DNA of 64,000 bases from Phytohabitans flavus. GTDB lineage: Bacteria > Actinomycetota > Actinomycetes > Mycobacteriales > Micromonosporaceae. Made by a program: the position numbers and the translations under genes. This document shows, piece after piece, positions 9,827-19,010 of the stretch; positions within the stretch are counted from its first letter, which is position 1, and the number at the start of each line of letters is the position of its first letter. The DNA lies in assembly GCF_011764545.1 (NCBI RefSeq), contig NZ_AP022870.1, positions 7,384,001-7,448,000 of the forward strand, in the 5' to 3' direction. Under the pieces are notes generated by a model. The model was not told the DNA's origin. It did no database searches and saw only the letters and a list, made by a program, of their open reading frames with translations.

Positions 9827-10360
9827 CTAAAGGCCGAGGTCGCCCAACGTGTAGGCAGCGCGATACGGGAGTCCCACGTCCCGAACCGCCTCACCCGCAC
9901 CTCGATCAACGATAACCGCTACACCCACAACCTCGGCTCCAGCCTGTTTCAGCGCCTCGACCGCGGTCAGCACGCTGCTGCCCGTCGTCGAGGTGTCCTC
10001 CACCGCCACCACCCGGCGGCCCGCCACATCGGGACCTTCGATCCGGCGCTGCAATCCGTGCGTCTTCTCTGCCTTGCGCACCACGAACGCGTCGAGCTGC
10101 CGCCCGTCCGCTGCCGCGGCGTGCAGCATCGCAACCGCCACAGGGTCCGCGCCGAGCGTCAGGCCGCCGACGGCGTCGAAATCCCAGTCCGCGATGAGAT
10201 CGAGCATTACCCGACCAACGAGTGGGGCGGCCTGATGGTGCAAAGTTACGCGGCGTAGATCGACGTACCAGTCCGCCTCACGGCCCGAGGACAGCACCAC
10301 ACGGCCCCGGACGACGGCCAGTTCAGTGATGGATTTACGCAGGTCGTCATGGTCCCCCAT
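9827..10360 (-). CDS. pyrE: Orotate phosphoribosyltransferase
   Basis: Transfers the phosphoribosyl group of PRPP to orotate, giving OMP, in de novo pyrimidine synthesis. The 177-residue protein carries the PRPP-binding loop VVAVEDTSTTGSSVLTAVEAL (here in short: VEDTSTTGSS) near residue 120, SSGREADWYVDLR at the N-terminus and FVVRKAEKTHGLQRRIEG as the flexible catalytic loop, all specific to PyrE. ATG start at 10360; another in-frame start three codons upstream is less likely. No SD is visible. The other pyr genes are not nearby. Confidence 0.93.
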   Translation of the reverse strand: MGDHDDLRKSITELAVVRGRVVLSSGREADWYVDLRRVTLHHQAAPLVGRVMLDLIADWDFDAVGGLTLGADPVAVAMLHAAAADGRQLDAFVVRKAEKTHGLQRRIEGPDVAGRRVVAVEDTSTTGSSVLTAVEALKQAGAEVVGVAVIVDRGAGEAVRDVGLPYRAAYTLGDLGL

Positions 10361-10420
10361 GGCGCACAAGGGTACTTGCCGTATGCCCGGTTCGTACCGT
10401 CGACCCGGTCACATCACCGA

Positions 10421-11209
10421 TTACTGTTCGTCGCGACCGGTGCGCCCCCGCGTGTCGCGCGCGACAGCCTGTAGGAGGCCGCGCGGCAGGTGACGCATCC
10501 CGAAGACGCTGACTTTGTATTTCCAGTCCGGCACGCTGACCACCCGGCCCCGGCGCAGGTCTCGCAGGCCGTCAGCGACGACGCGGTCGACCCGGAGCCA
10601 GAGCCACTCCGGAGTCTTGGACATGTCGATGCCGGCCCGCTCGTGAAACTCCGTGTGCGTGTAACCAGGGCAAAGGGCCATCACGCGAACGCCGTGCCGG
10701 CGCACCGAATGCGCGACGGACTCACTGAAGTTGGTGACCCATGCCTTGCTCGCCGAGTACGTAGAGCCAGGCATCACCGCCGCGAAGCCGGCGACCGAGG
10801 AGACATTTATCACGTCGCCCCGGCCACGCTCGATCATGCCCGGCAGTGCGGCGAGTGCGAGGCGCATGACCGCGTGCACGTTGACCCGGAGCAGGCGGGT
10901 CTCAGCCTCCACCGTGGACTTCACGAACGACCGGTTGAGGCTGAAGCCGGCGTTGTTGACCAGCATGTCGACGCCGTCGCCGAGCCGCTTTTCCACCACC
11001 GCGCAACCGTCGTCAGTGGACAGATCGGCGGGGAGCGGAGTGGCCGCGACGGCGTATCGGCTCGAGATCTCCTCGGCCAGGTCCGCCAGCCGCCGCTCGT
11101 CGCGCGCGACGAGCACCAGGTCGTGGCCCTCAGCCGCGAGCCGGCGGGCGAACGCCGCCCCGATGCCGCTGCTGGCGCCGGTGATCAGGGCCGTCCGGGA
11201 GGCTGCCAA
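10421..11209 (-). CDS. Short-chain dehydrogenase/reductase
   Basis: Classical SDR of 262 residues: TGASSGIG cofactor loop at residues ~10-17, NNAG at ~90, catalytic Ser in NVSSVAG and YSASK (Tyr-x-x-x-Lys) at ~153. The position of VARDERR after beta-2 suggests NADP(H). The C-terminal stretch WLWLRVDRVVADGLRDLRRG is common in actinobacterial SDRs of unknown substrate. TTG start at 11209 behind GAGGAA. The gene is followed by pyrE on the same strand but 60 bases apart. Substrate unknown. Confidence 0.88.
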   Translation of the reverse strand: MAASRTALITGASSGIGAAFARRLAAEGHDLVLVARDERRLADLAEEISSRYAVAATPLPADLSTDDGCAVVEKRLGDGVDMLVNNAGFSLNRSFVKSTVEAETRLLRVNVHAVMRLALAALPGMIERGRGDVINVSSVAGFAAVMPGSTYSASKAWVTNFSESVAHSVRRHGVRVMALCPGYTHTEFHERAGIDMSKTPEWLWLRVDRVVADGLRDLRRGRVVSVPDWKYKVSVFGMRHLPRGLLQAVARDTRGRTGRDEQ

Positions 11210-11219
11210 TCGGAGTTCC

Positions 11220-11858
11220 TCACCTCGGGGGCGGGGGCGGGATTGTGGGGAAGGGCGGGGTCGTGACTGGGGGCACGGGCACCGCGCTCGCCTCGCGGCG
11301 GAAGTACGGGTGCGAGGCAGGCAGCGCCAGCAGCAGAGCTACTACAAGGTAACCCAACGCCTGCCCCGCCGAAACCACCCCGTTAAGGGCGATCCACCAG
11401 TCCGGGTACGCGTCGGTGAGCGCCTGGGTGAGATCTTCCGTCTGGTTGTTGGTGGAGACGTTCCAGGTGAGCGCGCTCTGGCTGACCACGGCGAGCAGGC
11501 CGCAGCAGCCGCAGAGAAGGCCGAGGCCACTGACGATCCAGGTGGCGATGCGGGCGCCGTTGCGGCCCTGGAGGTTGCCCACGCCCAGCGCGATCAGCAG
11601 CACGGCGAAGATCACCGAGAGCACCCCGCCGGCGATCACCGTGCCCCAAGCCACGTCGGCGAGGCCGTCGATGTCGGACTGGCTCGCGCCGGTGGCCTCG
11701 GCGGCACTGCGGAAGCGGTCGACCACGCCTCCGACGGCGGCCAGGCCGACGACCGCGTTCACCAGGCCGGCGACTCCCATGAAGATCATGATCGCCGCGG
11801 CGGCGGTGACGGTCGCCGGCCGGGGCCGGGCCGGCTCGGTGATCGAGACGTCGGTCAT
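11220..11858 (-). CDS. Membrane protein with proline-rich tail (paralogue of the next gene)
   Basis: A 212-residue protein with four hydrophobic helices (about 20-40, 72-94, 105-127, 158-180). The third helix carries a Cys cluster (LLCGCCGLLA). A short C-terminal tail of prolines ends in PPPPPR. It resembles the adjacent 276-residue protein in length, helix spacing, the Cys pair in helix 3 and the LLALP motif after helix 4 (LLLALPASHPYFRR against LILLALPPSNEFFRK), so the two arose by tandem duplication. ATG start at 11858. No known family recognised. Confidence 0.7.
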   Translation of the reverse strand: MTDVSITEPARPRPATVTAAAAIMIFMGVAGLVNAVVGLAAVGGVVDRFRSAAEATGASQSDIDGLADVAWGTVIAGGVLSVIFAVLLIALGVGNLQGRNGARIATWIVSGLGLLCGCCGLLAVVSQSALTWNVSTNNQTEDLTQALTDAYPDWWIALNGVVSAGQALGYLVVALLLALPASHPYFRREASAVPVPPVTTPPFPTIPPPPPR

Positions 11859-11888
11859 GCAGTTAGAACTACAGGACGGCCTGCTTGA

Positions 11889-12719
11889 TCACTGACTGGG
11901 GGGTGAATTCGGGTTGTCCCTTGTGTCCTCCGCCGGGGCCTCAGGCGCGGGCGGTGTCACGGGCGGCGTGGCCGGCGACGGGGGCGGTGCGACCGGCGGC
12001 GTGGCCGCGGGAGGGACCATGGGCGGGGGTGCGGTGGGAATGGTCCCCGTGCCAGGCGCGGGCGGCACACCGGGAGCCGGGGCCGCGGTGGCCGGCGGGA
12101 CCTGCTGGTACGCGGGGTAGCCGGGGTAGGCCGCGCCCGGGACCGGCGGCTCCCAGACCGGAGCCGGCTTGCGGAAGAACTCATTGGACGGCGGGAGCGC
12201 CAGCAGGATCAACGCCACCAGCAGCGCGAGCAGGCTGAGCACCGCGATCGTGGTGGTGACCGGCGTGTACCAACCCGGCAACGCTTCGTCGAGCCGCCGC
12301 TGGATCTCCGCCGAGTCCGGCACGCCGCTCTGCCCGGATTCGATGTTCATCCCGCCGCTGACCGCCGTCGCCGCGAGCGAGACACCCGAGCAGCAGAGCG
12401 AGATACCGCCCAGCACCCAGGTGACGATCCGGGACGCGTTCTTGCCCCGGTTATTGAAGATCGCCAGGACCACGAACGCGACGGCGAAGAGCAGGCCGAC
12501 GACCGCCACGATGACCGAGGTGACGGTCACGATTGCCTCGGTGCCTTCGGCCGACGTGCCTTCGTACGCTTCGCGGTACACATCGGCGGACGTGCCGATC
12601 ACCGAGAGGCCGATGATCACCCCGATCAGCCCGAGTGCGGCGTAAAGATAGAGCAGGTAGCTGGAGATGGTGACGCTCGCCGGACGCGCGGCGGCGGCCT
12701 GGCTCGTGGGATCAGCCAC
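11889..12719 (-). CDS. Membrane protein with long proline/alanine tail (paralogue)
   Basis: A 276-residue protein with four membrane helices in the first ~175 residues and a ~95-residue Pro/Ala/Thr tail. Helix 3 holds SLCCSGVSLA, matching the Cys pair of its downstream paralogue. Between helices 3 and 4 there is a soluble loop (residues ~128-150), possibly extracellular. GTG start at 12719 behind AAGGAG. Likely co-transcribed with the paralogue 30 bases downstream. The tail may bind proteins; function unknown. Confidence 0.7.
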   Translation of the reverse strand: MADPTSQAAAARPASVTISSYLLYLYAALGLIGVIIGLSVIGTSADVYREAYEGTSAEGTEAIVTVTSVIVAVVGLLFAVAFVVLAIFNNRGKNASRIVTWVLGGISLCCSGVSLAATAVSGGMNIESGQSGVPDSAEIQRRLDEALPGWYTPVTTTIAVLSLLALLVALILLALPPSNEFFRKPAPVWEPPVPGAAYPGYPAYQQVPPATAAPAPGVPPAPGTGTIPTAPPPMVPPAATPPVAPPPSPATPPVTPPAPEAPAEDTRDNPNSPPSQ

Positions 12720-12762
12720 GACGCTCCTTCCCTAGATCACGTTCAGTACGTATGCATACCCT

Positions 12763-12834
12763 GCCAGTTGACCGGGGCAAACGGTGCCCCTGCAATCCAC
12801 AGTGGCTGTGGTGCTCAAGCCACGGTCAACTGGC
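12763..12834 (-). terminator. 12-bp inverted repeat overlapping the stop of the 12815 gene
   Basis: GCCAGTTGACCG at 12763-12774 and its exact complement at 12823-12834 flank a 48-base loop that contains a second hairpin (GGGGCAAACGGTGCCCC, 12775-12790). It would form at the end of the 12815-13174 transcript, upstream of the paralogue pair. Confidence 0.5.
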
Positions 12835-13174
12835 CGGTCGCGTACTGACCCAGCGTCGTGCGATCCATGATGCAGCCATGGAAGGTGGTGAACTCCGCCG
12901 CTTCGTGGCTGAGTGCGCCCCAGGCGGCGCGGGCGGCGTCGGGATCGAAGGTGGCGAGCAGCGTGGCCGCGTACGCCTTGCCGGCCGGCGAGCCATTCGC
13001 GAGCAGCCAGGCGAGGTGCGGGCGGACGTCGTCGGCTCCCTCGGGGAGCGCGGCCTCCACCGCCCGATATGCCTCCGTGACCGGCAGGATGCGCCCGGCC
13101 AGGCCCACGCCGGCGAACGCGACGACCTCCGCGCTCGCCAGCTCCCGCACCGCGGCGACTACGGACCCGGTCAT
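12815..13174 (-). CDS. Hypothetical protein, 119 aa
   Basis: A soluble, alanine-rich, probably all-helical protein. It has no signal peptide and no motif I know; the helical pattern could fit a small HEAT-like or four-helix fold. ATG start at 13174. It lies 48 bases downstream of clpB on the same strand and may be read through from it. Its stop codon falls inside a long inverted repeat, probably the transcript end. Confidence 0.6.
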   Translation of the reverse strand: MTGSVVAAVRELASAEVVAFAGVGLAGRILPVTEAYRAVEAALPEGADDVRPHLAWLLANGSPAGKAYAATLLATFDPDAARAAWGALSHEAAEFTTFHGCIMDRTTLGQYATGQLTVA

Positions 13175-13222
13175 ACCCCGATTCTTACCCGCCTTGACCT
13201 GCTCCTACTCCGACCTTCGCGA

Positions 13223-15826
13223 TCACGACCCGGTGCGACCCGCGGAAACCGACAGTCCGTCCTTGGAATCCGCGATGTCCACCCGCACCGTGTCGCCGTC
13301 CCGGATCTCGCCGGCCAGCAGCGCCTTGGCCAGCCGGTCTCCGATCGCCGACTGCACCAGCCGGCGCAGCGGGCGGGCCCCGTAGATCGGGTCGTACCCA
13401 TGCTCGGCGAGCCAGGTCCGCGCCGGGTCCGTGACCTCGACGCTCAGCCGCCGATCGGTGAGCCGCTTACGCAGGCGGTTGAGCTGGATGTCCACGATGG
13501 ACGTCAGCTCCGGCCCGGTCAGCGAGTGGAAGACCACGATGTCGTCGAGCCGGTTGAGGAACTCGGGCTTGAAGTGCGAGCGCACCACGGCGAGCACCGC
13601 CTCGCGCCGCTCGTCCTCGGAGAGGGTCGGGTCGGCGATCACCGACGAGCCCAGGTTGGAGGTGAGCACCAGGATCGCGTTGCGGAAGTCGACGGTACGC
13701 CCCTGGCCGTCGGTGAGCCGCCCGTCGTCGAGCACCTGGAGCAGCACGTCGAAGACGTCCGGGTGGGCCTTTTCCACCTCGTCCAGCAGCACCACCGAGT
13801 ACGGCCGGCGGCGCACCGCCTCGGTCAGCTGGCCGCCCTCCTCGTACCCGACGTAGCCGGGCGGCGCGCCCACGAGCCGGGCCACCGAGTGCTTCTCCGC
13901 GTACTCGCTCATGTCGATGCGGACCATGGCCCGCTCGTCGTCGAACAGGAACTCGGCGAGCGCCTTGGCGAGCTCGGTCTTGCCCACGCCGGTGGGGCCG
14001 AGGAAGAGGAACGAGCCGGTGGGACGGTCCGGGTCGGCGACGCCCGCACGGGCCCGGCGCACCGCGTCGGAGACCGCGGCGACCGCCTCTGCCTGCCCGA
14101 TCACCCGGGAGGCCAGCGAGTCCTCCATGCGCAGCAGCTTGGCGGTCTCGCCCTCCATCAGGCGGCCGGCCGGGATGCCGGTCCAGGAGGCGACCACCCC
14201 GGCGATGTCGTCGGCGCCAACCTCCTCCTTGAGCATCGCGCCATCGGCCTGGAGCACCGCCAGCTCCGCCTCGGCCCGGGCAAGCTCGCCCTGGAGCTGA
14301 GGAATCCGGCCGTACCGCAGCTCGGCCGCGCGCTCTAGCTCGCTGTCGCGCTCCGCCCGGTCGGCGTCGCCGCCGAGCCGCTCCAGCTCCTCCTTGGCCG
14401 TGGAGATCTTGGTGATGTGCTCCTTTTCCAGGCGCCATCGCTCGGAGAGGGCGGTGAGCTGCTCGCGCTTGTCGGCGAGCTCCCGCCGCAGCCGGGCCAG
14501 CCGCTGGGCCGAGGCCTCGTCGGGCTCCTTGGCCAGCGCCATCTCCTCGATCTCCAGCCGGCGAACAGCCCGCTCGATCTCGTCGACCTCGACCGGCCGC
14601 GAGTCGATCTCCATGCGCAGCCGGGAAGCGGACTCGTCGACCAGGTCGATCGCCTTGTCCGGCAGGAAGCGGTCGGTGATGTACCGGTCGGAGAGCGACG
14701 CGGCGGCGACTAGAGCGGCGTCGGTAATGCGCACGCCGTGGTGCACCTCGTACCGCTCCTTGAGGCCCCGCAGGATGCCGATCGTGTCCTCGACCGTCGG
14801 CTCCCCCACCAGCACCGGCTGGAAGCGCCGCTCCAGCGCCGGGTCCTTCTCGATGTTCTGCCGGTACTCGTCCAGCGTGGTCGCGCCGACCATGCGCAGC
14901 TCACCGCGGGCGAGCATCGGCTTGAGCATGTTGCCGGCGTCCATCGAGCCCTCGCCCTTGCCGGCGCCCACGACCGTGTGCAGCTCGTCGATGAACGTGA
15001 TGACGTGGCCGTCCGAATTCTTGATCTCTTCGAGCACCGACTTGAGGCGCTCCTCGAACTGGCCGCGGTACTGCGCGCCGGCCACCATCGCGCCCAGGTC
15101 GAGCGAGATCAGCCGCTTGTCGCGGAGGGACTCCGGCACGTCACCGGCCACAATCCGCTGCGCCAGGCCCTCGACGATCGCGGTCTTGCCGACGCCAGGC
15201 TCGCCGATCAGCACGGGGTTGTTCTTGGTACGCCGGGAGAGCACCTGGATCACCCGGCGGATCTCCGAGTCCCGCCCGATGACCGGGTCGACCTTGCCGT
15301 CGCGGGCACGCGTGGTCAGGTCGACGCCGTACTTCTCCAGCGCCTGGTACGTCTGCTCGGGGTCGGCGGTGGTGACCCGGCGGTCGCCGCCTCGGACGCT
15401 CGGGAAGGCGGCGACGAGGTTGTCTTCGGTCGCGCCGGCGGCCTTGAGGGTCTCGGCCACCGCGCCACCCACCCGGGCGAGGCCGGCGAGCAGATGCTCG
15501 GTCGAGGTGTACTCATCGCCGAGGGGTCGGGCGATCTGCTCGGCCGCGCCGATCGCGTTGACGAACTCGCGGGACAGGCTCGGCTCGGCGACGCTCGATC
15601 CCCGCGCGCTCGGCAGCGTCTCGACGGCGCGGGCGGCGGCCCGGCGGATGTCGGCCGGGTTGGCACCGACCGCGCGCAGCAGGCCGCCAGCGGTGGACCC
15701 GCCGGTGTCGAGCAGGGAGAGCAGCAGGTGCCACGGCTCGACGGTGGCGTGCCCGCGCTGGTTGGCGATGGCGACCGCGCCCGTGATCACCTCGCGGCTC
15801 TTGGTGGTCAAACGTTCGGCGTTCAA
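13223..15826 (-). CDS. clpB: ATP-dependent chaperone ClpB
   Basis: Hsp100 disaggregase that works with DnaK/DnaJ/GrpE. About 867 residues in the usual order: N-terminal double Clp repeat (1-~145), first AAA+ domain with Walker A GEPGVGKTA and Walker B FIDELH, a long coiled-coil middle domain rich in Glu/Arg (~400-520), second AAA+ domain with GPTGVGKTE and LLDEVEKAH, and a C-terminal cap. No ClpP-binding loop is seen. The frame is open to 15856, but the TTG at 15826 (TTGAACGCC) has a GGGGAG ribosome site and matches the N-terminus of relatives; the upstream extension would run into the HAIR operator. Confidence 0.95.
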   Translation of the reverse strand: MNAERLTTKSREVITGAVAIANQRGHATVEPWHLLLSLLDTGGSTAGGLLRAVGANPADIRRAAARAVETLPSARGSSVAEPSLSREFVNAIGAAEQIARPLGDEYTSTEHLLAGLARVGGAVAETLKAAGATEDNLVAAFPSVRGGDRRVTTADPEQTYQALEKYGVDLTTRARDGKVDPVIGRDSEIRRVIQVLSRRTKNNPVLIGEPGVGKTAIVEGLAQRIVAGDVPESLRDKRLISLDLGAMVAGAQYRGQFEERLKSVLEEIKNSDGHVITFIDELHTVVGAGKGEGSMDAGNMLKPMLARGELRMVGATTLDEYRQNIEKDPALERRFQPVLVGEPTVEDTIGILRGLKERYEVHHGVRITDAALVAAASLSDRYITDRFLPDKAIDLVDESASRLRMEIDSRPVEVDEIERAVRRLEIEEMALAKEPDEASAQRLARLRRELADKREQLTALSERWRLEKEHITKISTAKEELERLGGDADRAERDSELERAAELRYGRIPQLQGELARAEAELAVLQADGAMLKEEVGADDIAGVVASWTGIPAGRLMEGETAKLLRMEDSLASRVIGQAEAVAAVSDAVRRARAGVADPDRPTGSFLFLGPTGVGKTELAKALAEFLFDDERAMVRIDMSEYAEKHSVARLVGAPPGYVGYEEGGQLTEAVRRRPYSVVLLDEVEKAHPDVFDVLLQVLDDGRLTDGQGRTVDFRNAILVLTSNLGSSVIADPTLSEDERREAVLAVVRSHFKPEFLNRLDDIVVFHSLTGPELTSIVDIQLNRLRKRLTDRRLSVEVTDPARTWLAEHGYDPIYGARPLRRLVQSAIGDRLAKALLAGEIRDGDTVRVDIADSKDGLSVSAGRTGS

Positions 15827-15840
15827 GCTGGCTCCCCAGA

Positions 15841-15865
15841 GTTGAGCGAAGACCACTCAACTTTA
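15841..15865 (-). promoter_or_regulatory. HAIR operator and -10 of the clpB promoter
   Basis: GTTGAGC-N7-ACTCAAC (15841-15861) matches the HspR-associated inverted repeat, consensus CTTGAGT-N7-ACTCAAG. It starts 15 bases upstream of the clpB start codon. A -10-like TAAAGT on the minus strand (15860-15865) overlaps its edge, so HspR binding would block transcription. hspR is encoded 4 kb away in this window. Confidence 0.88.
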
Positions 15866-15892
15866 GCGCGCCTCATCGAGAAGGGTGCGAAG

Positions 15893-16465
15893 TCACCAAC
15901 GCCAGCGCCAGAACCTGTACTGATGGCGTACCACCAGGTCGCCCATCCGCTGCCGGCCGCTCACCACGAAGTGCGTACTGCCGCCGTGTCCGCCGATCTG
16001 CTGACGGATCTTGAGGCTGCCGGCCATCGTGTGTACCTCGCCGGCGTCGACAGTGGCGCCCACCGGGAGTATGAGCACGGTCGTACCGGCCAGCACGTCG
16101 AGGTGGATCTCGACTATCGGGTAGGTGATCAGCGCGTCGGTGAAATCGAGCTTCACGCTGCCCGCCGAGTTGCGCACGATGAGACGGCGCGGCACGGTCC
16201 ACGCGCCCGACCGGGTGAGGGTCGACGCCATCGACTTCAGCTCGATGATGTCCCGGACCGGCGGTGCCGGAGGCTGGGGCAGGTCCGCGAGGTACGGCTC
16301 CACCTCGCCGAACGTGCGGGAGGCCAGCACCCCGGCGACCCGCTCCTCGAACTCGGCCAGCGTGATCCGGCCCTCCCCGACCGCCGCGTTGAGCTTCTGC
16401 ACAACGCGCTCCCGGTCGGCATCGGACATGCGCAGCTCGCGACGCTGAGGGGAAAGCTCGCTCAC
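15893..16465 (-). CDS. DUF1707 domain protein
   Basis: About 190 residues. The N-terminal ELRMSDADRERVVQKLNAA and EGRITLAEFEERVAGVLASRT form the DUF1707 (SHOCT-like) module, which is seen next to many membrane or cell-wall domains. The C-terminal part is a beta-rich domain, repeating short hydrophobic strands (VHTMAGSLKIRQQ, VVVSGRQRMGDLVVRH-like), similar to the LiaF/DUF2154-type C-terminal fold. GTG at 16465 is chosen as start because SELSPQRRELR precedes the motif in relatives; ATG 16429 is the alternative. No SD, so the mRNA may be leaderless. Divergent from the antiporter subunit gene. Confidence 0.75.
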   Translation of the reverse strand: MSELSPQRRELRMSDADRERVVQKLNAAVGEGRITLAEFEERVAGVLASRTFGEVEPYLADLPQPPAPPVRDIIELKSMASTLTRSGAWTVPRRLIVRNSAGSVKLDFTDALITYPIVEIHLDVLAGTTVLILPVGATVDAGEVHTMAGSLKIRQQIGGHGGSTHFVVSGRQRMGDLVVRHQYRFWRWRW

Positions 16466-16487
16466 AGCAGAAAGGTACCGTGTCCCT

Positions 16488-16988
16488 GTGCGAGTACGGG
16501 TAGAGCAGACAGCCCTTCCAGGCATCGGCGTGCGCCACGATCTGGTGACCGAGTCCGGCCGCAGGGTGGGTGTGGTGACCCACCGGAGCGGGCGTCGCGA
16601 CCTCGTTCTGTACGACGATGACGACCCCGACTCGTGCGTCGCCTCGATCCCGCTCACCGATGACGAGGCGGAGGCCCTGGCCGACGTCCTCGGCGCGTCG
16701 CTCATGCTCGGCCAGCTCTCCGGCCTGCGCCAGCAGGCCGCCGGACTGCTCACCGAGCAGATCTCGATCCCGGCCGGCTCGCGCTTCGTCGGCCGGCGCC
16801 TCGGCGAGACCAAGGCCCGCACCCGCACCGGCGCCTCGATCGTGGCCGTGCTGCGCGACGGCCAGGTAATCGCCTCACCCGGACCTGAGTTCGCCTTCCA
16901 GGCGGGTGACGTGATCGTGATCGTCGGCACCCACCAGGGCATCGACGGCGTCGGCCGGATCCTCGCCGACGGCGATCCGGACAGCTGA
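16488..16988 (+). CDS. Cation/proton antiporter regulatory subunit (TrkA-C domain)
   Basis: A 166-residue cytosolic protein. The C-terminal half (residues ~85-160: ISIPAGSRFVGRRLGE, TGASIVAVLRDGQVI, FQAGDVIVIVGTHQGI) is a textbook TrkA-C/RCK_C ligand-binding domain. The N-terminal half resembles KhtT-type subunits. It is four bases upstream of a Kef-like antiporter, the expected partner, and together they form a two-gene K+(Na+)/H+ antiport module like KhtTU. GTG start at 16488. Confidence 0.88.
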   Translation: MRVRVEQTALPGIGVRHDLVTESGRRVGVVTHRSGRRDLVLYDDDDPDSCVASIPLTDDEAEALADVLGASLMLGQLSGLRQQAAGLLTEQISIPAGSRFVGRRLGETKARTRTGASIVAVLRDGQVIASPGPEFAFQAGDVIVIVGTHQGIDGVGRILADGDPDS

Positions 16989-16992
16989 GCGG

Positions 16993-18200
16993 ATGCACAA
17001 CACCACCGTGCTGCTCATCGAGCTCGGGGCGCTGCTCTTCGGCCTCGGACTCCTCGGGCGGCTCAGCCGGCGTATCGGGCTCTCACCCATTCCTCTGTAC
17101 CTGCTCGCCGGGCTCGCCTTCGGCCACGGCGGTCTGATTCCCCTCTCGGCCAGCGAGGAGTTCATCGCGGTCGGCGCCGAGATAGGCGTGATCCTGCTGC
17201 TGGTGATGCTCGGGCTGGAGTACTCGGCTCGCGAGCTGATCGGCAATCTGCGCACCAACGCCCCGGCCGGGCTGCTCGACGGGGTGCTCAACGCCGTGCC
17301 GGGCCTGGCGTTCGGCCTACTGCTGGGCTGGGGCTGGGTGGCCGCGCTGGTGCTGGCCGGGATCACCTGGGTCTCGTCCTCTGGCGTGATCGCGAAGGTA
17401 CTCGCCGACCTCGGCCGGCTGGGTAACCGGGAGACGCCGGTCATGCTCTCGATCCTGGTGATCGAAGACCTGGCGATGGCGCTCTACCTGCCGCTGCTCA
17501 CCGCCGTCCTGGCCGGCACCGGCCTGATCGGCGGCGCCAAGGCCCTGTCGATCGCGGTCGGCACGGTCGTCGTCGTGCTGCTGGTGGCCCTGCGGTACGG
17601 GCACGCGATCTCCTCGTTCATCTCCGCCCGCGACCCGGAGGCCCTCCTGCTGGGGTACTCGGCCTCACCCTCCTCGTCGCCGGTTTGGCGGCGCAGCTCC
17701 AGGTCTCCGCGGCGGTCGGCGCGTTCCTCGTCGGCATCGCCCTCTCCGGGCCGGTCGCCCACCATGCCACGGAGCTGCTCTCGCCACTGCGCGACCTCTT
17801 CGCCGCGGTGTTCTTCGTGTTCTTCGGGCTGGCCACAACCCCAGCCGACATGCCACCGGTGCTGCTTCCCGCGCTCGGCCTCGCCGTGGTCACGATGGGC
17901 ACAAAGATCATCACTGGGTACATCGCGGCGAAGCGTGCCGGTATCGCGCTGCCCGGTCGGGTCCGGGCCGGGCTGGGGCTGATGCCACGTGGCGAATTCT
18001 CGATCGTCATCGCCGGTCTGGCGGTGGCGACGCCGGGCATCGAGCCAAAGTTGGCACCGCTCGCGACGGCGTACGTTTTGATCACAGTGGTGACAGGGCC
18101 GATGCTTGCGCGCCTGCCGGACTTCGCCTGGTTCAAGCGCATTATCCGGCGCCGCCAGCGCGCCACACACCGCACCGAGCCGCTACCGACGACAGACTGA
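16993..18200 (+). CDS. Kef-type cation/proton antiporter, one frameshift
   Basis: Membrane antiporter of the CPA2 family, about 402 residues and 11-12 helices. The N-terminal part holds LLAGLAFGHGG and LLVMLGLEYS; the conserved ILVIEDLAMALYLPLL contains the ion-binding acidic residue. The C-terminal half (VGAFLVGIALSGPVAHHA, FFGLATTPADMPPVL, LGLMPRGEFSIVIAGLA) lies in another frame. The break is at the G run 17652-17655, and adding one G restores LLLGVLGLTLLVAGLAAQ. The TrkA-C subunit is encoded immediately upstream. Probably a sequencing deletion rather than a dead gene. Confidence 0.88.
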
Positions 18201-18289
18201 TAGGAACCGCTTACGTAACGGGTTGGCGAATGGCGCTTACCGCCCCTTCCGTAAATAGCTCGCGACGCGTTACGGTTTCGCCGCAGAAT

Positions 18290-18308
18290 CCTGGGGTCGG
18301 GCCCCAGG
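18290..18308. repeat. Inverted repeat in the 18201-18443 gap
   Basis: CCTGGGG-N5-CCCCAGG lies in the gap between the antiporter and the next gene. The same gap has TTACGTAA (18210-18217) and two GC-poor patches that could hold a promoter. No further signal seen. Confidence 0.4.
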
Positions 18309-18443
18309 GTTGGCGGCATCCGATCCATGGGGCGGGGCGACGAGGATGGGTGGCGTCGACTCGCGGGCCCTTGTGCGAGCAGTGCGAGCGCACGCCCGCA
18401 GAGCCCCAGGGCTGCGGAGGCATGCTCGCGAGGGGAGCGGCGG

Positions 18444-18875
18444 GTGACCTTACAGCAGTCTACGTTTCGGGGCTTCGCCAACGCTGTCGATCCCACGCCG
18501 GCTGAGCTGCGCGCCTGGGCTTATCAGCCCGACTCGGTGCCGCTACAGACGATGCCGCAGGACTGGGACCTGCTCGTGTCGGGTGACCGGCTGATCGGCA
18601 CCCTCTTCGACCTTGCCATGGACCGCTCGTGCCCGGCCCGCCGCTTCGCGCTGCACTGCCTGTACATCTACGCGGCCGACGGCATCCGCACCAACTTCCG
18701 CGCCCACCCCAAGCGGCGGCTGCGCAAGCTGGTGGAGCAGGCCGAGGAGTATGGCGACGAGCTGATGGTCACCTGGGCGCACAACAGTCGCATGCTGCTC
18801 GCCAAGCCGGACCTCTTCGACTACCACGACTGGTGCGAGGGCGGCCTGGTGCGCCAGTCCCGCCGCCTGGCCTGA
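18444..18875 (+). CDS. Conserved hypothetical protein, 143 aa
   Basis: GTG start at 18444 behind AGGGGAG. The sequence is helical and basic-acidic mixed, with a conserved-looking centre (ARRFALHCLYIYAADGIR) and DYHDWCEG near the C-terminus. No membrane segment and no family I can name. Codon usage is typical of the window, so it is a real gene. It converges with the small antitoxin-like gene and is separated from it by a strong terminator. Confidence 0.65.
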   Translation: MTLQQSTFRGFANAVDPTPAELRAWAYQPDSVPLQTMPQDWDLLVSGDRLIGTLFDLAMDRSCPARRFALHCLYIYAADGIRTNFRAHPKRRLRKLVEQAEEYGDELMVTWAHNSRMLLAKPDLFDYHDWCEGGLVRQSRRLA

Positions 18876-18952
18876 TCCAGCCACACACGCGGTCCCGCCC
18901 AGCGGACTGATCCGTTCTGACGCGGAAAGACAGTCGGATCCGGACAAAAGAC

Positions 18953-18981
18953 GGGCGGGGATCCCCCGTGGATCCCCGCCC
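18953..18981. terminator. Strong bidirectional terminator
   Basis: GGGCGGGGATCC and GGATCCCCGCCC form a perfect 12-bp stem with a 5-base loop between convergent genes (18444 plus, 19011 minus). Confidence 0.8.
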
Positions 18982-19010
18982 GCGCGCTGTCGCCATTCGC
19001 GCCGGCAAGC

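Noticed and set aside
14738..16621. 627-codon plus-strand frame over clpB
   Set aside because: Antisense to clpB and DUF1707 with no recognisable motif or ribosome site.
15893..16942. 349-codon version of the DUF1707 protein
   Set aside because: The first ~155 codons are antisense to the TrkA-C gene and lack homology; the conserved domain begins near 16465.
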